DNA from: Stercorarius parasiticus
Taxonomy: Eukaryota > Chordata > Aves > Charadriiformes > Stercorariidae
NCBI GenBank assembly: GCA_013396915.1
Contig: VWZL01002229.1
Coordinates: forward strand, 1,000,973-1,064,972
Length of the DNA stretch: 64,000 nucleotides
Reading direction: 5' to 3'
The notes beneath the pieces are model-generated. The model was not told the DNA's origin. It was given only the letters and a program-made list of their open reading frames with translations, and did not search any database. The number at the start of each line of letters is the position of its first letter. Position 1 is the first letter of the stretch. Shown here piece by piece: positions 37,851 to 49,900 of this stretch. A program made the translations under genes and the position numbers.

Positions 37851-39324
37851 CAACTGGCTTCTCTATGGGGTTGGTACCTCCTTCCGCTGGAGAACAGCGG
37901 AATATAGCGCTGCAGAATGACATCATCTGGGGCTGCCTGAGGGTTTTTATCCCCACAAAGCAAGTAAAAATTAACGGCCCCATGACTTCACCGGATGTCA
38001 TGTACAAAAATTAATTACACAGTTTATAACTGAGGTTCCTGCCGTCGAGCAGATTCTGTATTACAGATTTGGTTCTTCATGCACAGTTAAATTAACTGAA
38101 ACAATGATAATAGAAAACAGAAAGAATAATCATATACTCCCACAGGGAATGTATCAAGAATAGTTAAATTCTTGATCCTCTTTCTTAATAAGCTTCAGAA
38201 CAGTATGATCTGCTAACTACGATAATTGATTAGCATGAAAAACTTTAAAAAATATAGTATGTTTTGCTCATGAAACAGACTTAAATATTGGCACATAAAA
38301 CAAAACTGCTAGTATTCTCCTAGGTGTTTCACAGGGATTATAATAGTGGAATTCCTTAAAAAAAGAATACTGCCATTACTTTATAATGTATATGCACATT
38401 CTTTTTAATTTCAAGCACTGCTCCAGCCTTTCCATCCACTTTCCTCAAGATTCCTTTTGTTTAAATATTGCTGCCAATACCATCCTAAAGACAGTCTAAA
38501 CTCACATCTAAAAATGCTGTGAAAAAAAATGGTTGAATATTAGGCTTGAAATTTAAATGATGAGAATATTGCATCTATTTCAAAAAGGACTGGAAAAGTA
38601 AAGTTGGTTCAAATGTTAGAGGTCCACAAAAGCTTAAAATTCAAGTGATTTTTAAGATGCATCTTTTGGAATTTTCAATGAATCACCAAAACCTGTTAAT
38701 TCAATGAAGGGACACCAACATTGGCAGTGACGGTGTTAAGATTTTAAGACAACTGATTTAAAAATCCACTATGAATACCACTCATGACAACTCTAGCCCT
38801 TCTTTTTGAATGAACCGTACGCAAACGAACTATTACTCTCTCCAAACACAACCTACATAAATTACATCCTGCTTTTGTGCCTTTCATTATCCTGTCATTT
38901 AAGATGGATCCTAGTCCTGTTACACTGGACAACGAACACAGAAAACAGCATAACTTGAAAATGCTGAAGTTGTGAATTTCTCATAAAAATTCACAGAACT
39001 TTCAAAAATTATCTCATGCTGGTATTTGTATAGATACAGAGGGCTATAACAAATTACATAATTTTTCCAGATACAGCAAAGCTGAGCCAGTACTTTGTGA
39101 ATTGTCATTTTACCAGCTGTAATCTTAAGGATGCTTTCTTTGGTTAACTACTTCCACACATAAAGGGCCCAAAACAAGCTATCGTAAATCAATGTAGTAC
39201 CCTATTAAAACAGTTCACATTCTTTATATGTTAGTAGTAAATATCTGTATTTATGTATAAATATTTTTAAATATTTTCACATACATTTCTAACATACTAA
39301 CAGACCAATTCCAGCTAATCATGA
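37851..39324. other. sequence between CpG island and ZDHHC21 UTR
   Basis: About 1.5 kb of AT-rich DNA without recognisable elements. It could be the distal part of a long ZDHHC21 3' UTR or intergenic DNA; sequence alone does not decide. Confidence 0.5.
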
Positions 39325-39343
39325 ATGAACAAAAATGTATAAC

Positions 39344-39349
39344 TTTATT
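39344..39349 (-). promoter_or_regulatory. ZDHHC21: alternative distal polyadenylation signal of ZDHHC21
   Basis: AATAAA on the minus strand followed by a U-rich element (CATTTTTGTTC) within about 20 bases. It could serve as a more distal cleavage site about 865 bases after the stop codon. A third AATAAA lies between the two at 39531-39536. Confidence 0.35.
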
Positions 39350-39632
39350 GACAATATACTCTTCTTTATGGTACATTATGCTAATTAATCAAATCTACAT
39401 TTTTTAAAAAGAAATCATTCTAATATTTGCACCATAAAACTTCTTTGTTGAATTATTGCGAAGAAATCCTTGGAACATAGAGAAAATGTGCTTTCTACCT
39501 TCATATTTTATCCTGGAACATTTCATCGCTTTTATTGACATAAAGACATGAATACTTTTCACTAAGATCACATCTATGCAGAAAGGTAGCTGCAAGATGT
39601 AAGATTTCTCTATATAAACACATACATTTATG

Positions 39633-39638
39633 TTTATT
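39633..39638 (-). promoter_or_regulatory. ZDHHC21: candidate polyadenylation signal of ZDHHC21
   Basis: First canonical AATAAA on the minus strand after the stop codon, about 575 bases downstream of it. It is followed 10-20 bases later by a GU-rich stretch (TGTATGTGTTT), the arrangement expected for cleavage and polyadenylation. It is the best proximal site by sequence, but unproven. Confidence 0.45.
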
Positions 39639-40211
39639 TATAAAAACCTCTCTGAGGAAGGTTTAGGAAGAAGTCTGTCTCAGTTTTAAATGTTACCTTT
39701 TACAGTGCAGTTGCTTCGGGATAAATAAATGGCAGTATCAGTGAATTCTAAATGCACGTAGCTGAAAAAAGACATGAATGTTATCTAGACAGACCTACTG
39801 ATAAAAAACACTTAAAAAAATTCAAGGCAGAATAAGACACTTAGTGGGAAAGCTAATAATCAATGTAAACTTCAGTGTTTCCTACCAAAAAAAAAATCAA
39901 AATAGGCAGTATCAAACAAATAGTATAAGAGTGCATTCCAGTCATTTGGTTTTGGTATTAACCTCAAAGACAAAAGAAATCCCTTTGGAAAGCTAATTTG
40001 AAAGCAGATATGCCTAAAGTTAAACATACAACTTGTATTAATCTCAGAACAGAATCAAGACCACTATTATAATAAAGCCTGGGGCACATTGTGATACCTA
40101 CGATTGGTGGGAGGATTTTAATTGACTTGAAGACTGTCACAGTCCCATTATCGTAAAACCTGTAACGCACTTCCAGCATGGAGGACCCATCTGTGCCCAC
40201 CATCCATCTGT

Positions 40212-40344
40212 TCAGACGTGATTGGCAAAGTGGTAGGGAACTCGTAGTGGTTGCCTCTGCCTGAAAGGAATAAACCACAGGATCTTCCAGTGGGTGCCAA
40301 AAACTTCTGAGAAGGTCTGCTGCCATGGCTTTCGGGGCCTTGAT
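40212..40344 (-). CDS. ZDHHC21: ZDHHC21 terminal coding exon (C-terminus and stop)
   Basis: This is the last coding exon of the DHHC palmitoyltransferase ZDHHC21, which attaches palmitate to cysteines of membrane-associated proteins. Reading the minus strand, an acceptor ending in CTGTAG precedes one base that completes an Ile codon split with the previous exon. Then come 43 codons (SRPRKPWQQTFSEVFG ... PYHFANHV) and TGA at 40214-40212. I recognise this as the ZDHHC21 C-terminus; from memory it differs from the human protein by about one residue (His for Arg after FSEVFGT). The FSEVFGT..KILWFIPF stretch fits the PaCCT region found after the last membrane segment of DHHC enzymes and should be cytosolic. 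Two longer open frames overlap this exon, but they do not continue the upstream exon phase and are shadows. Identity is very secure. Confidence 0.97.
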
Positions 40345-40889
40345 CTACAGAAGACAGCATTATTAGTGAAAGACAGCACACCCACGGTGCACTTCAGTCA
40401 GATAGAATAATGCAGGTTGGCTGGGAATCTATTACTGGACTCTGATGAATTGTGTCCCAGCATCACAAATACAGCTTTTCTCTCATTACGGCACGCAGCT
40501 GAGACTTAACTTTGGAGAACAGAAACTATCTGTGTCATCAATCAACCGAAGGCAACTTTTGAAGCAGAGGAGAACCTCAGAATCAATGAAATGTATGTCA
40601 AGACACAGCAGAAAGTGTCTTTTGATCTGTACTTTTGAAAGAAAATACAGTTCCACTGGCTTTGGGTAGGGAAGGAACGGGAATAACATGAGGCTACTTT
40701 ATGCACAACCAATATTAAAAGATTAGTGAGCTGCTGCTAGAGGTAAAAAGTACAGGGCACAGTACGATGCAAAATAATCTTAACAAAGTGCCTTCAGTTC
40801 CTTTTCTCTCTCACACAGTTAAAAAAAAAAGAAAACAGCTACTCCTTTAGCTTGTCAGCAAATAAATGTAGAAATTTTACAGCACTTAC
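40345..40889 (-). other. ZDHHC21: ZDHHC21 last intron
   Basis: A 545-base intron between the TTxE exon and the terminal exon. On the minus strand it starts GTAAGTGCT and ends CTGTAG. A short open frame at 40445-40669 on the plus strand and its minus-strand counterpart are intronic and show no recognisable protein. Confidence 0.93.
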
Positions 40890-40933
40890 ATGTCTTCACA
40901 ACAGTTTGACATTTTTTCTATACTTGTAGTGTC
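40890..40933 (-). CDS. ZDHHC21: ZDHHC21 internal 44 bp exon (TTxE-type motif)
   Basis: A 44-base minus-strand exon too short to be found as an open frame. It is bounded by an acceptor ending CTTCAACAG and a donor GTAAGTGCT. It encodes DTTSIEKMSNCCED plus the first two bases of an Ile codon finished by the next exon. The peptide matches the ZDHHC21 segment just after transmembrane helix 4. It contains TSIE, the form that the DHHC-family TTxE motif takes in this protein; in solved DHHC structures this motif packs near the active site. Entry phase 0 and exit phase 2 agree with both neighbouring exons. The intron to the terminal exon is only 545 bases. Identity is secure because of sequence, phase and order. 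Confidence 0.96.
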
Positions 40934-43900
40934 CTGTTGAAGAAAAGAAAACACAATGAAAAAGTATTTACATTCCTAACTGTTAAAATGTCATTATGAA
41001 AGCAACTAAATAAAGCAGGGAATCAATTCTTAGCTTACACTGCTTTGGCATTAGTCCAGTGGGTTACGTATTACTCATATACTGTATTAGTTTTAAACAG
41101 CTGTGAGATTATATGCACAAATTTACTCAGTCTGTTAAATGACTTTTACAAACATGATGTGAAACTATACTGTGTAGTTTTACTATGGCAGCACATGACA
41201 CAGAAGGTCAACAAAAACTTACAGCATTATTACAGCTAAAATTAATTCAGATATTACAATTAATTCATGCGACATTTAGAAGTAATGTAAGGTAGACTCC
41301 TGCTATACTTTTCACAAGCACCCATTCCAGACTTGGAGTAGTCCACTGAGATAACCACAGGAAAGATTAGTAAAATGCAACTATTAACAGATGTAGTATT
41401 TTGAAAAGCAGGAGCTACTAAAAAGTTTTAGAATAGTTATTATCATGAGTATTATAATGCAAACAGTGCCACTAGGAATATACCATCAGTTTCCATAGCC
41501 TCTACAGGTAAATACCAAATATAAAAATTATTCTCTTAAAATGTAACAAAAACTAAATAATGTGCAGAGTGAAGGCACCCCTGCAGCTAACAGTAAATTA
41601 AATTCATACTTTACTTTTCTGAACATGATTAATCTAATGAGTCACAAGGTTTTATAATTAACAAATCAATTTAAGCTTAGATCATCCCCAAATAAAACTT
41701 TTAAAACTACCAGTAATCGTACTTTTTTCTCACTTTTGCACTATATATTTAAAAAAAAAGTTTGCTTTGCAAGCATCACTTCAACTCCACAGTTTTAGCA
41801 TTTTCAATGCACGTTCACAGTTCATTATGTCCCAAAATCACTCATGAGGTCCAAAATACAGTAACTGAAATATTTCTCATGGTTCCATCTCCTTTTCATT
41901 GCAGCTTGATATTTCCCATTGCCGTTCATTGATTTAGGCATGCACATAATGCACCTGTCAGATTACACTAGCGTTTGAATGAAACCAAGAGCTAGTCTCT
42001 ATTGTCCCAGCCATACAGAGACACAAGGGCTGTGGTTTAATTAGGCTGTGACTTCATTGTCATCTGGAAACACTACCTAGCAATAAAACCATACTGTGTT
42101 CCCTGATTGTTCCTGCCATCAGTGCATCCAATTCAGTGCAGGCACTGCTGGGATTCTGCCACCATCTTTCAGAAAGTTTTGAAGGGGAAGGGTGAAATGT
42201 GAGTGGGAAATAATGCACAGGAAGCTGCTTCCCTGCTACACCAGACATGGGTGGCCTCAACTCCCCTCCCAGATTTGGTCCTTCTATATCCGCTTCCTGG
42301 CTCTGATGAGTTTTGGAACAGGATCCCTTACCACATGCTAAACAGCAAAAATCTTAATTCTGCCCATGACCTACCCAGCTGAATTCCAGACGCACTATGG
42401 CAAAGGAGCGGTGTCCCCTCTTCTCACAACAACCCACCAGGAGGCACAAGTTCTTCCCTCTTGTTGCAGAGAAGGCATGCCCACCACGGACCACATAAAC
42501 CATTCCAGCCCCATCATTAGGTGGATTTGAACAACCGCTCAATAGTGAGAGAGGACAGGACTGGAGGCAGCAGACTGTAAATACTCTCTGTTGCTTCAAT
42601 TCCCATAGATAAGCTGCTTCTCCTCTGCACCGTATGGGCCTGTCTAGCGCATTGCCCCTCACCTGCCGCAGGTGGCAGGGAAGCAACACAAGGCACAAGC
42701 CATTCTCCTCGTTGGGGCAGGAGCTGACTCCACAGCCCAGGGACACTCCGCTTCCTTGGGCCCACTTTTTGTCCAACTCTGGTCAGGGAAAACACCACCT
42801 TTGCTGACCACAGAAAATCACACACAGCTTTCTGAATAAAAAAGGTCTAAGTAAGCACAGACACTACTTCCATGACAGTTCCGTGAGGTCATAACAGCAT
42901 TTTCATGAAATGCCATAGCTCCTTCCGTAACCACAAAAATATCTCAGCTCTCAGAATTATCCTTCGGTCAACTTAAAGCTGTCTACCTGATAGTACAAAA
43001 CAATATTGGTATGTTTGAAAGCAATGATTGCTAATGATTTTTCGTACAATGGTAGCATGCTAGTCCAGACTATAATTGATTTCTAGCTATCAAAGATTTA
43101 TGCTATCGTTTCACAAAAGCAGCCTTAAAACAACTTTGGGTGCAGAAGTAACATAGCAAAATACCTTAAATATGGCTTTTTGCCTTGTTTCTCCATTGTT
43201 TATTCATTAATATGTTTGTACTCCTCCCTAAAATACTGAATTTGAGATTTTTGGAGGAATTCCCAGGTTCAGAACTGGGGGGTTGTATTTCATTTAATTG
43301 TTATCATGGCATGTTATCAAGACCTGAAAGATGCTCATCAGGGTCTGCTGCCCTCAAAAATGTAACCCATTACATTAATGAACAAAGTGAAAGCACCAAA
43401 ACAGGAACTGCAGAAAATGACTGTAAGAAAAGACTGACAAGCTTCCACACCTTTAAAACATACTAAGGATTTTAGTTGGTTAGGAAGTCAAAGGAAATCC
43501 TCCCTTCCTTCCTTCTTTCTTCTTCCATTAAAATGCCAACATCTACTCTATAATACTTCTGCTTTATGGTAAAGGAATTGGGACCAAGCAGTGAATCCTT
43601 TGCTTCTGGGATACTTTTTCAGAATTAAAAAAACTTTACAGCCACATTTTAAAAGCTGTGAACTGGGGCTGGAGGGAATGGGAGGAAACATCTCTCTGAA
43701 GTTGAGCTGCTTAACAAGTGCTGGCGACTGAATTTAAGAAACCAAATTCCCCTCACAGCGTCCCTCCCCCAACACTGCTGCCAAACAGCTGGGCTCATTC
43801 GAAATGTACTTTCATTTCAGAGCGAAACAATTTACCTTTTTGCATGAGAGTGAAACTTCACAGCACCTCAGGAAAACTTGGTAGCCCCTCTGGAGACCGG

Positions 43901-46900
43901 AGAGGAAGAAAAGGGAGAGGGCCACAGCTGAACTTTTGGCCTGTTATTTAAGGCTTTCTTCTCAGGAAAATGATTTTTTCTTCTTTTTGAGACAGGAGGA
44001 CCAGAATAACCACTACTCTTACGAATGACGAGATGTTCTGTTGATTAACACATCTCACAAATGGCTTTCAACCAGAATATCATCTCTCTTAATTATGCAT
44101 TTCATGTATACCAAGGTTTTGCTACAACATCGGTATTACTGTGTTGAGCCTAAGAGGCTTTGGCTGTCTGCATCTACTATCAGCTTGGATTACTATTAAT
44201 ACAAATAGAACTCTGCTAAGATTTTTTTTTTCCCCCAGACTCACAGCTAATGCTGATGTTACAATCTTTTGGAGAATTGGCACTCATCCAAAAGTTGAAA
44301 ATAACTTGGTATGAGCAAACATGGCATATCTATTGAGTTCTAGCAATTCTATCTCCAAAAATCCCGTATAATTCACAATCACATAGGAGACAAAATTGAC
44401 TAACCCACAATTGATTAATTTCATGTGATAGGTCATCTGGACCCCCAAAGTCATCATCCAGATGGAAAACAACTATTGTTCCTCCACCTGATTATTCAGA
44501 GATACATACCCACTGATGAGCATCTTAAAGCAATGAGGAAAAAAGAAAATCATACCTTAGTATGAAAGGCAAAAGAAATTAGAGGAAATAAACACAGCAA
44601 TCACTAAAAACATACCACCTTAAAACAAGAAGAAAAGGGCAACGGGTTCAGATTCTGCTGAGGGGATGAGGAATGTTCTTTTGCTTTGAGGACTTAATAC
44701 AAGTCTGTAAGAGCGGCTTGTCCATGCTAAGTGAAGTAAGCAACTGCCACAGCTAACACTGTTACAAGAGACATGGAGAGAAGGTAAGACCGTGCTAAGA
44801 GCACGGACTGAACTCTGCATGCCAACTTCAGATTCATTTGCAGATGAATGCACCTGTGTTAGCTACTAAGAGGAATATATCTTTCACATCTATATTTTTA
44901 ACTAGCATAACCAACTGCCTGAAAAAACAGGTTTTTTAAAAAGATCACATGCACTGTTTGACAAAATGTGCTATAGGATGGCATTCATTGTGAACTAATT
45001 TATCATGGAAGAAGCACGTGGAAAGAATATTTTCCTGTTACTGCTTCATGTTTTCCAAAGGAGAAGCTGTAATTTGTAACTCACAGGACTAACTCCAGAG
45101 CATGCAGACACAATCTCTGGTTCATTTTTTCTTCTGCATTTGCTTAATGTGATATGTAATCGATACAGCTCTATTCAATACTTGCAATAGAAGAATGTAA
45201 GCATTATGCCACGCTTCCTAGCATTTGCAAATACTCGGTATATAAGAATCAGCAGGAAAGTATTATAAAGCAGAAAGAGAAAAAAATAACCAAACTTGTA
45301 AGCCTTCCTGGATTGGCAGCCATTGCTTTTACCTGAAACTGCAAGACAACATATCCTCTACCTGCACAATTTGTGTTTTCATTCCCTTCATTGTGTGTAT
45401 GTAAATGACAGGTGAGCAGTAACACCAAACATGTCATAGAAAGAATACTACATATTTCAGAAATTCTCCTCTTTGGCATTAATTACATTTTTAGTTTATA
45501 TTTGGACACTTTTTAACATTGTTTTCTTAATCTAGGCTTCTCACATAAGATCATATGATTAACTTTATCGATTACAATTACATTCAGCCTGAAAATTACT
45601 AGTTCAGTTTTAACTTTAAATGCCTAAATCAGAGAATTGTGTGCAAAATGAAAAATGAAGCTACACTATGTTACATCTAGGGAATACTCCTACACTCCTC
45701 TACGCTCCGATGAACTCAATTAAAAAGACTTCCAATGTATTTGTCAGATACTAGAAAATGATTCAATGAAAAGAAAATCTCTGATAACAAATGAGGAACG
45801 CATCTACAAAGAAGATGATACAAACAGATCTCTTTTCTTCAGTCTGTTTCCATGGTGTCTTAGGTGCAGATAGCTGCAGGACACCAAGACGCATGACCAA
45901 ACACATTATTTTGCTTCATACTTACAAATACCTTCTTAAGAAAAAAATATTAAGACAAAAATGTTCAGGAAGGCTGGCTGTTGACCTCCCTCACACAAGC
46001 CATTTTAATGGTCTGACATATAAATTTGATGAGAAACAATTAAATGAAATGTACTCAGCCCCCAGAACACTCAAATGTCACTATTATAGTTACTTATTTC
46101 CAATTGGCTAAAGGTACTTTACTGTTTAGAAAAATAAATGAGCTGTGAAAGGACTTCCTCCTTGAGTGAACAGGGGATATTTTTGGCATGATATTTTTGA
46201 CTCTCTGCACAGGATAAAATATCTTTGATTAAGTTTTCTAACCTATGCATTTCCTTAATAATATTGTAAATAATTAGTTTCAATAAAAGTACTCCTACTT
46301 TACCTGAAACCATCTAGTGATCTAAATAAAACAGATGAGATCTTTTGCCACTTAGTGTGTCTTACACTTAAATTTATTCTCACATTTTAAATAGCTCATG
46401 AGTTTTTTTAAATAAACAAAAATTTTATTTTGATGGTAAGTAGGTTTTTGAGACTGTCACGATACGTTCATTAAAAATGTTAAATAAATTGCTAGTCTAT
46501 TCTAAAAAAAATAAGGTAAAGTTACAAAAGACTTTACACAGTTAACAAAACCCCACTCAAAGACCATGACATCACTAATTCCTGACAATTTAATTTATAG
46601 GACTTTATGCAGTCTTCTAATAGGAGATTTACCTATAGATAGATTAAAGGTAGAGATGGGAAAAGGCGAAGGGATAAGAATAATGGTGAAGATACAGATA
46701 GAAAACGTTAACATGAACTTATTTTCTGTTGTATCCCTAATTTCAAATTACTATTTGGGTTTATAGTTTGTATACCTTTTGCTCTTCCTGTACAATTACT
46801 TTATATCTTACACTTTATTGTAGCCAGGTAAAGAATATGTTTGCCTGGGAATCCTAATTTCCCCTTCCAATCCTAATTTCTTCTCTGCTAAACTTAATTA

Positions 46901-49900
46901 TGAGGATTAATAGTTCCTTGATTACATTTCTGCCATGTTTGTAAAAACAGGAAAAGCCCTTAGTATTTCACTAATCAAAACAGTATTTAATAGATTATCT
47001 GATTAAAGATATGATTACAAATATTTTTAATTATAAGATACTTATTGTTAAAGACAAAAAGCATTTTAGCACAGCTAGATCACTTGTGCACTCTGTATAT
47101 TAAAACAGCAATGGATCAACACTACAAAATATGCAAAGAATTAAAAAGCCTTTGGTTTTATTAGTAGAATAACTGCAGTTACATCTTCATTATTTAGATT
47201 TTCAACCTCTGTAAAATTTTGTCTGACCGATTACAGAAAGAATTTTAAATATTTCACTGGCATTTTTATTGTTTGCATTTCATTTTTGCATTACACTATT
47301 AAATGAAATCCTACTCCTAAAGAAAATTAACTGCTTGAAAATATTCCTTTGGGACAAATATATTAGAAAATTAATTTGTCCAATTTCCTTAAAAGGAAGT
47401 TTTTGTCCTTTTGAGAAGTGAAGCCCTGAGCAAAATGAATGATGTTCCTTACTACATGCTCACTGTAAGTATCAGACGCACTAAGTAAAATAGTTAAAAT
47501 ATATGAAGCAGTAAGTTCACGATGTTCCTGTGGAGACGTATCTGTTTACCAGAACAACAATAAAAGCTAGTGAAATGAAGGTGAAAAGGAGAAACACTGC
47601 TACAATAATAAAACATAGCACTTAACAAATATCAACATTTTAAAATGCTTCTAAGGGGAAAAACTTCTGTGGTAGGCATCACATTGTGCACCAGACAGAC
47701 CACTGAACACCAACTGGTAAACTGTTTTCCCTTCCATCCTGCCCAAAGCAAATAAAGGGGAATTTCTCTCTACCACATCCACACAGTACTGATACACCAG
47801 GATATTGGCATATCACTGTACACAGTTCAAACAGTTAATTAACAGGAAACCCTGGCAGCATTAATTAAATTAATAAAGTCACTGTCCGCTTAGTTTATGA
47901 TAATACATCCACTACCTTGCACAAAGACCACATGGTATCTGTTAAATTTATAAAAGCCCATCCATTACATAGGTCTGCCCCATAGAAATAAGATAATTAC
48001 TTAATAATTTTAATGAAAAGTTTTTCTCTGCAACACTAACGCACAAAAATCACACAAAATCATATCTGATGGCCTATAGTGGAAAAATGAAGAAAATTTC
48101 TTTAATACCATGTAAATACTTTGTTTGAACATATGGAAAAATGAAAACATAAACTGTTTAGTGTTTGAAATAAAAAACAATCAAAGGTAATCCTTTAAAA
48201 TTAGGGTTCAGATTAGTCTCTGCAAAGGATGCTGTTTAACAGAAACATCTGGTAGTGTTACGTTGAGAGACAAGCCTTTTTCAACTTTGGAAATGAGATT
48301 AGTAGATCAGTTATTTGTAAGTGTCCAAGTAATTTCTAATTATTTTATCTGGGTCACAGATAATCCGCTTTTACAGGGCTCCCACAATGACATCAGACGA
48401 TCACTGCTGAACTGATTATCCTGTTACCTTCCACCATCCATGGGAAGATGGGATTTTCCTTTTGTACAGAGGAAGAGAAAGAAGTGTCTGATTGCTTCAG
48501 ACAGGTGGCAGCCAACAAAATAAAGAACAACACAGATCTTGAGAGCAACAAAACCTCACATATGCAAAAGGTGCCAGCCTTAAAAAAGGTCAGCAAACTG
48601 AATACTTCTTAGTAGTGTCTGGTGCAATTTAAAACCTCACTAGATAGGAACAAATACCAAAATAATCAGACAAACCATTGTTTAGAAAAACATGCCATAT
48701 TATTTATTACCTATTCTACAGTAATGCCTTGTAGATCAAACATAATCAATGTCAGAATCTTACTGTATGAGTAGAAAAAAATGGTTTTAAAACATCATAA
48801 GTAACATGAAAGACATAAAGAAGTCCTTTCTTAAAGCAAAAATGGAACATGATTGAGAGAAGTGCAATTGCCAGGGCTAGTCTTGCACTAATATACAATC
48901 AAGCATTCTGACAGCTCTACCTTTTTAAAAGAGCCTGAATTGCAGCTCTTCACCTCCTACAATTATAAATCAGAAGCAGTCTGTATGTGATAAAGGATAC
49001 TTTCTTTTTCTAGGTGAATTTATGCCTTTGCCTATGAATAAATTACTAAATAGACTAGTTATGCATTTTTTAGGAAAACAAACGTCTGTTACATATTAAA
49101 ATAACAAATGAGAGAGGACTTCTTAAAAAACATATGTCAAGAAAATATGTCTTGAGAAAACAAGCAAGTTTCTGGATACCATTTCTTTTAATTCAAATTA
49201 AATTTTATTATTTGATATAAGGATAACTACAGAGAAAAAAGTAATTGGAAATAAAATTGGGTAACATGGATATGTCCTCCTCAAGATTTTCTTCTAGGTT
49301 AAGTGCAAAATATTATTTTCTAGATAAACTTTGCATTTGCCATTGCAATACAATGTCATTAGTAGGTACAGGCAGTAGTGGCACAAGACAGTGGATGTTT
49401 TGGATTTTTTTTTGAAAGTTTAAAAACAGTTCCATTAAAAATGGAACTGTCTACCCCAAGCAAAATTATAATTTATCTATGAACAGTATTTTTAGTATTT
49501 ATGACAAACCACCAAATAAAAAAACACCTCTCTGTCTTCATGGAGTTTGAAAGTGTCTATACTAGAGCTATCTTGTTATCCTGCAGTCATTAAGGCAAAA
49601 GAGGAATAATTGCTTGCAGGAGTACAAGCAGCTAGAAATAGTCTGAAGCAAGGGGTACCAATAATATTAAAAAAAAAAAAAAAGGGTTACTCTCAGTAGG
49701 AGAACATTTAGTTTTTCTAGGGTGCACCTGATAAAAATATTTTTTGTTGTGGGTTTTTTTTTTTTACTTATTGTTTTATGCTAAGCATGCTTTTACTTTT
49801 CAAGCAGTGTCATTAAAAAATATTCTGCTAACTGGAAATATAAGAATGGAGGCTCATTTCCAGTTAAAGAATATAAAATTCAAATTTGCACTACAAGCAA

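Larger units (their letters stand above)
39325..40211 (-). other. ZDHHC21: ZDHHC21 3' untranslated region (minimum estimate)
   Basis: Minus-strand sequence directly after the ZDHHC21 stop codon. There is no splice evidence here, so it should be transcribed as 3' UTR. Its end is uncertain: canonical AATAAA signals (minus strand) lie at 39633-39638, 39531-39536 and 39344-39349, and a weaker ATTAAA at 40116-40121. I drew the limit after the third canonical signal. The true UTR may be shorter, or several kb longer as in mammals. Confidence 0.5.

Noticed and set aside
37558..38007. 149-codon minus-strand frame over the CpG island.
   Set aside because: Stop-poor GC-rich DNA opens several frames on both strands at once; no domain or splice support.
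40148..40381. Two minus-strand frames (77 and 120 codons) over the ZDHHC21 terminal exon.
   Set aside because: Neither is in the phase set by the upstream exons; the third frame gives the known ZDHHC21 C-terminus and stops at 40214-40212.
49426..49450. Perfect hairpin considered as a microRNA precursor.
   Set aside because: Stem of 11 bp with a 3-base loop is far too short and the flanks do not pair.
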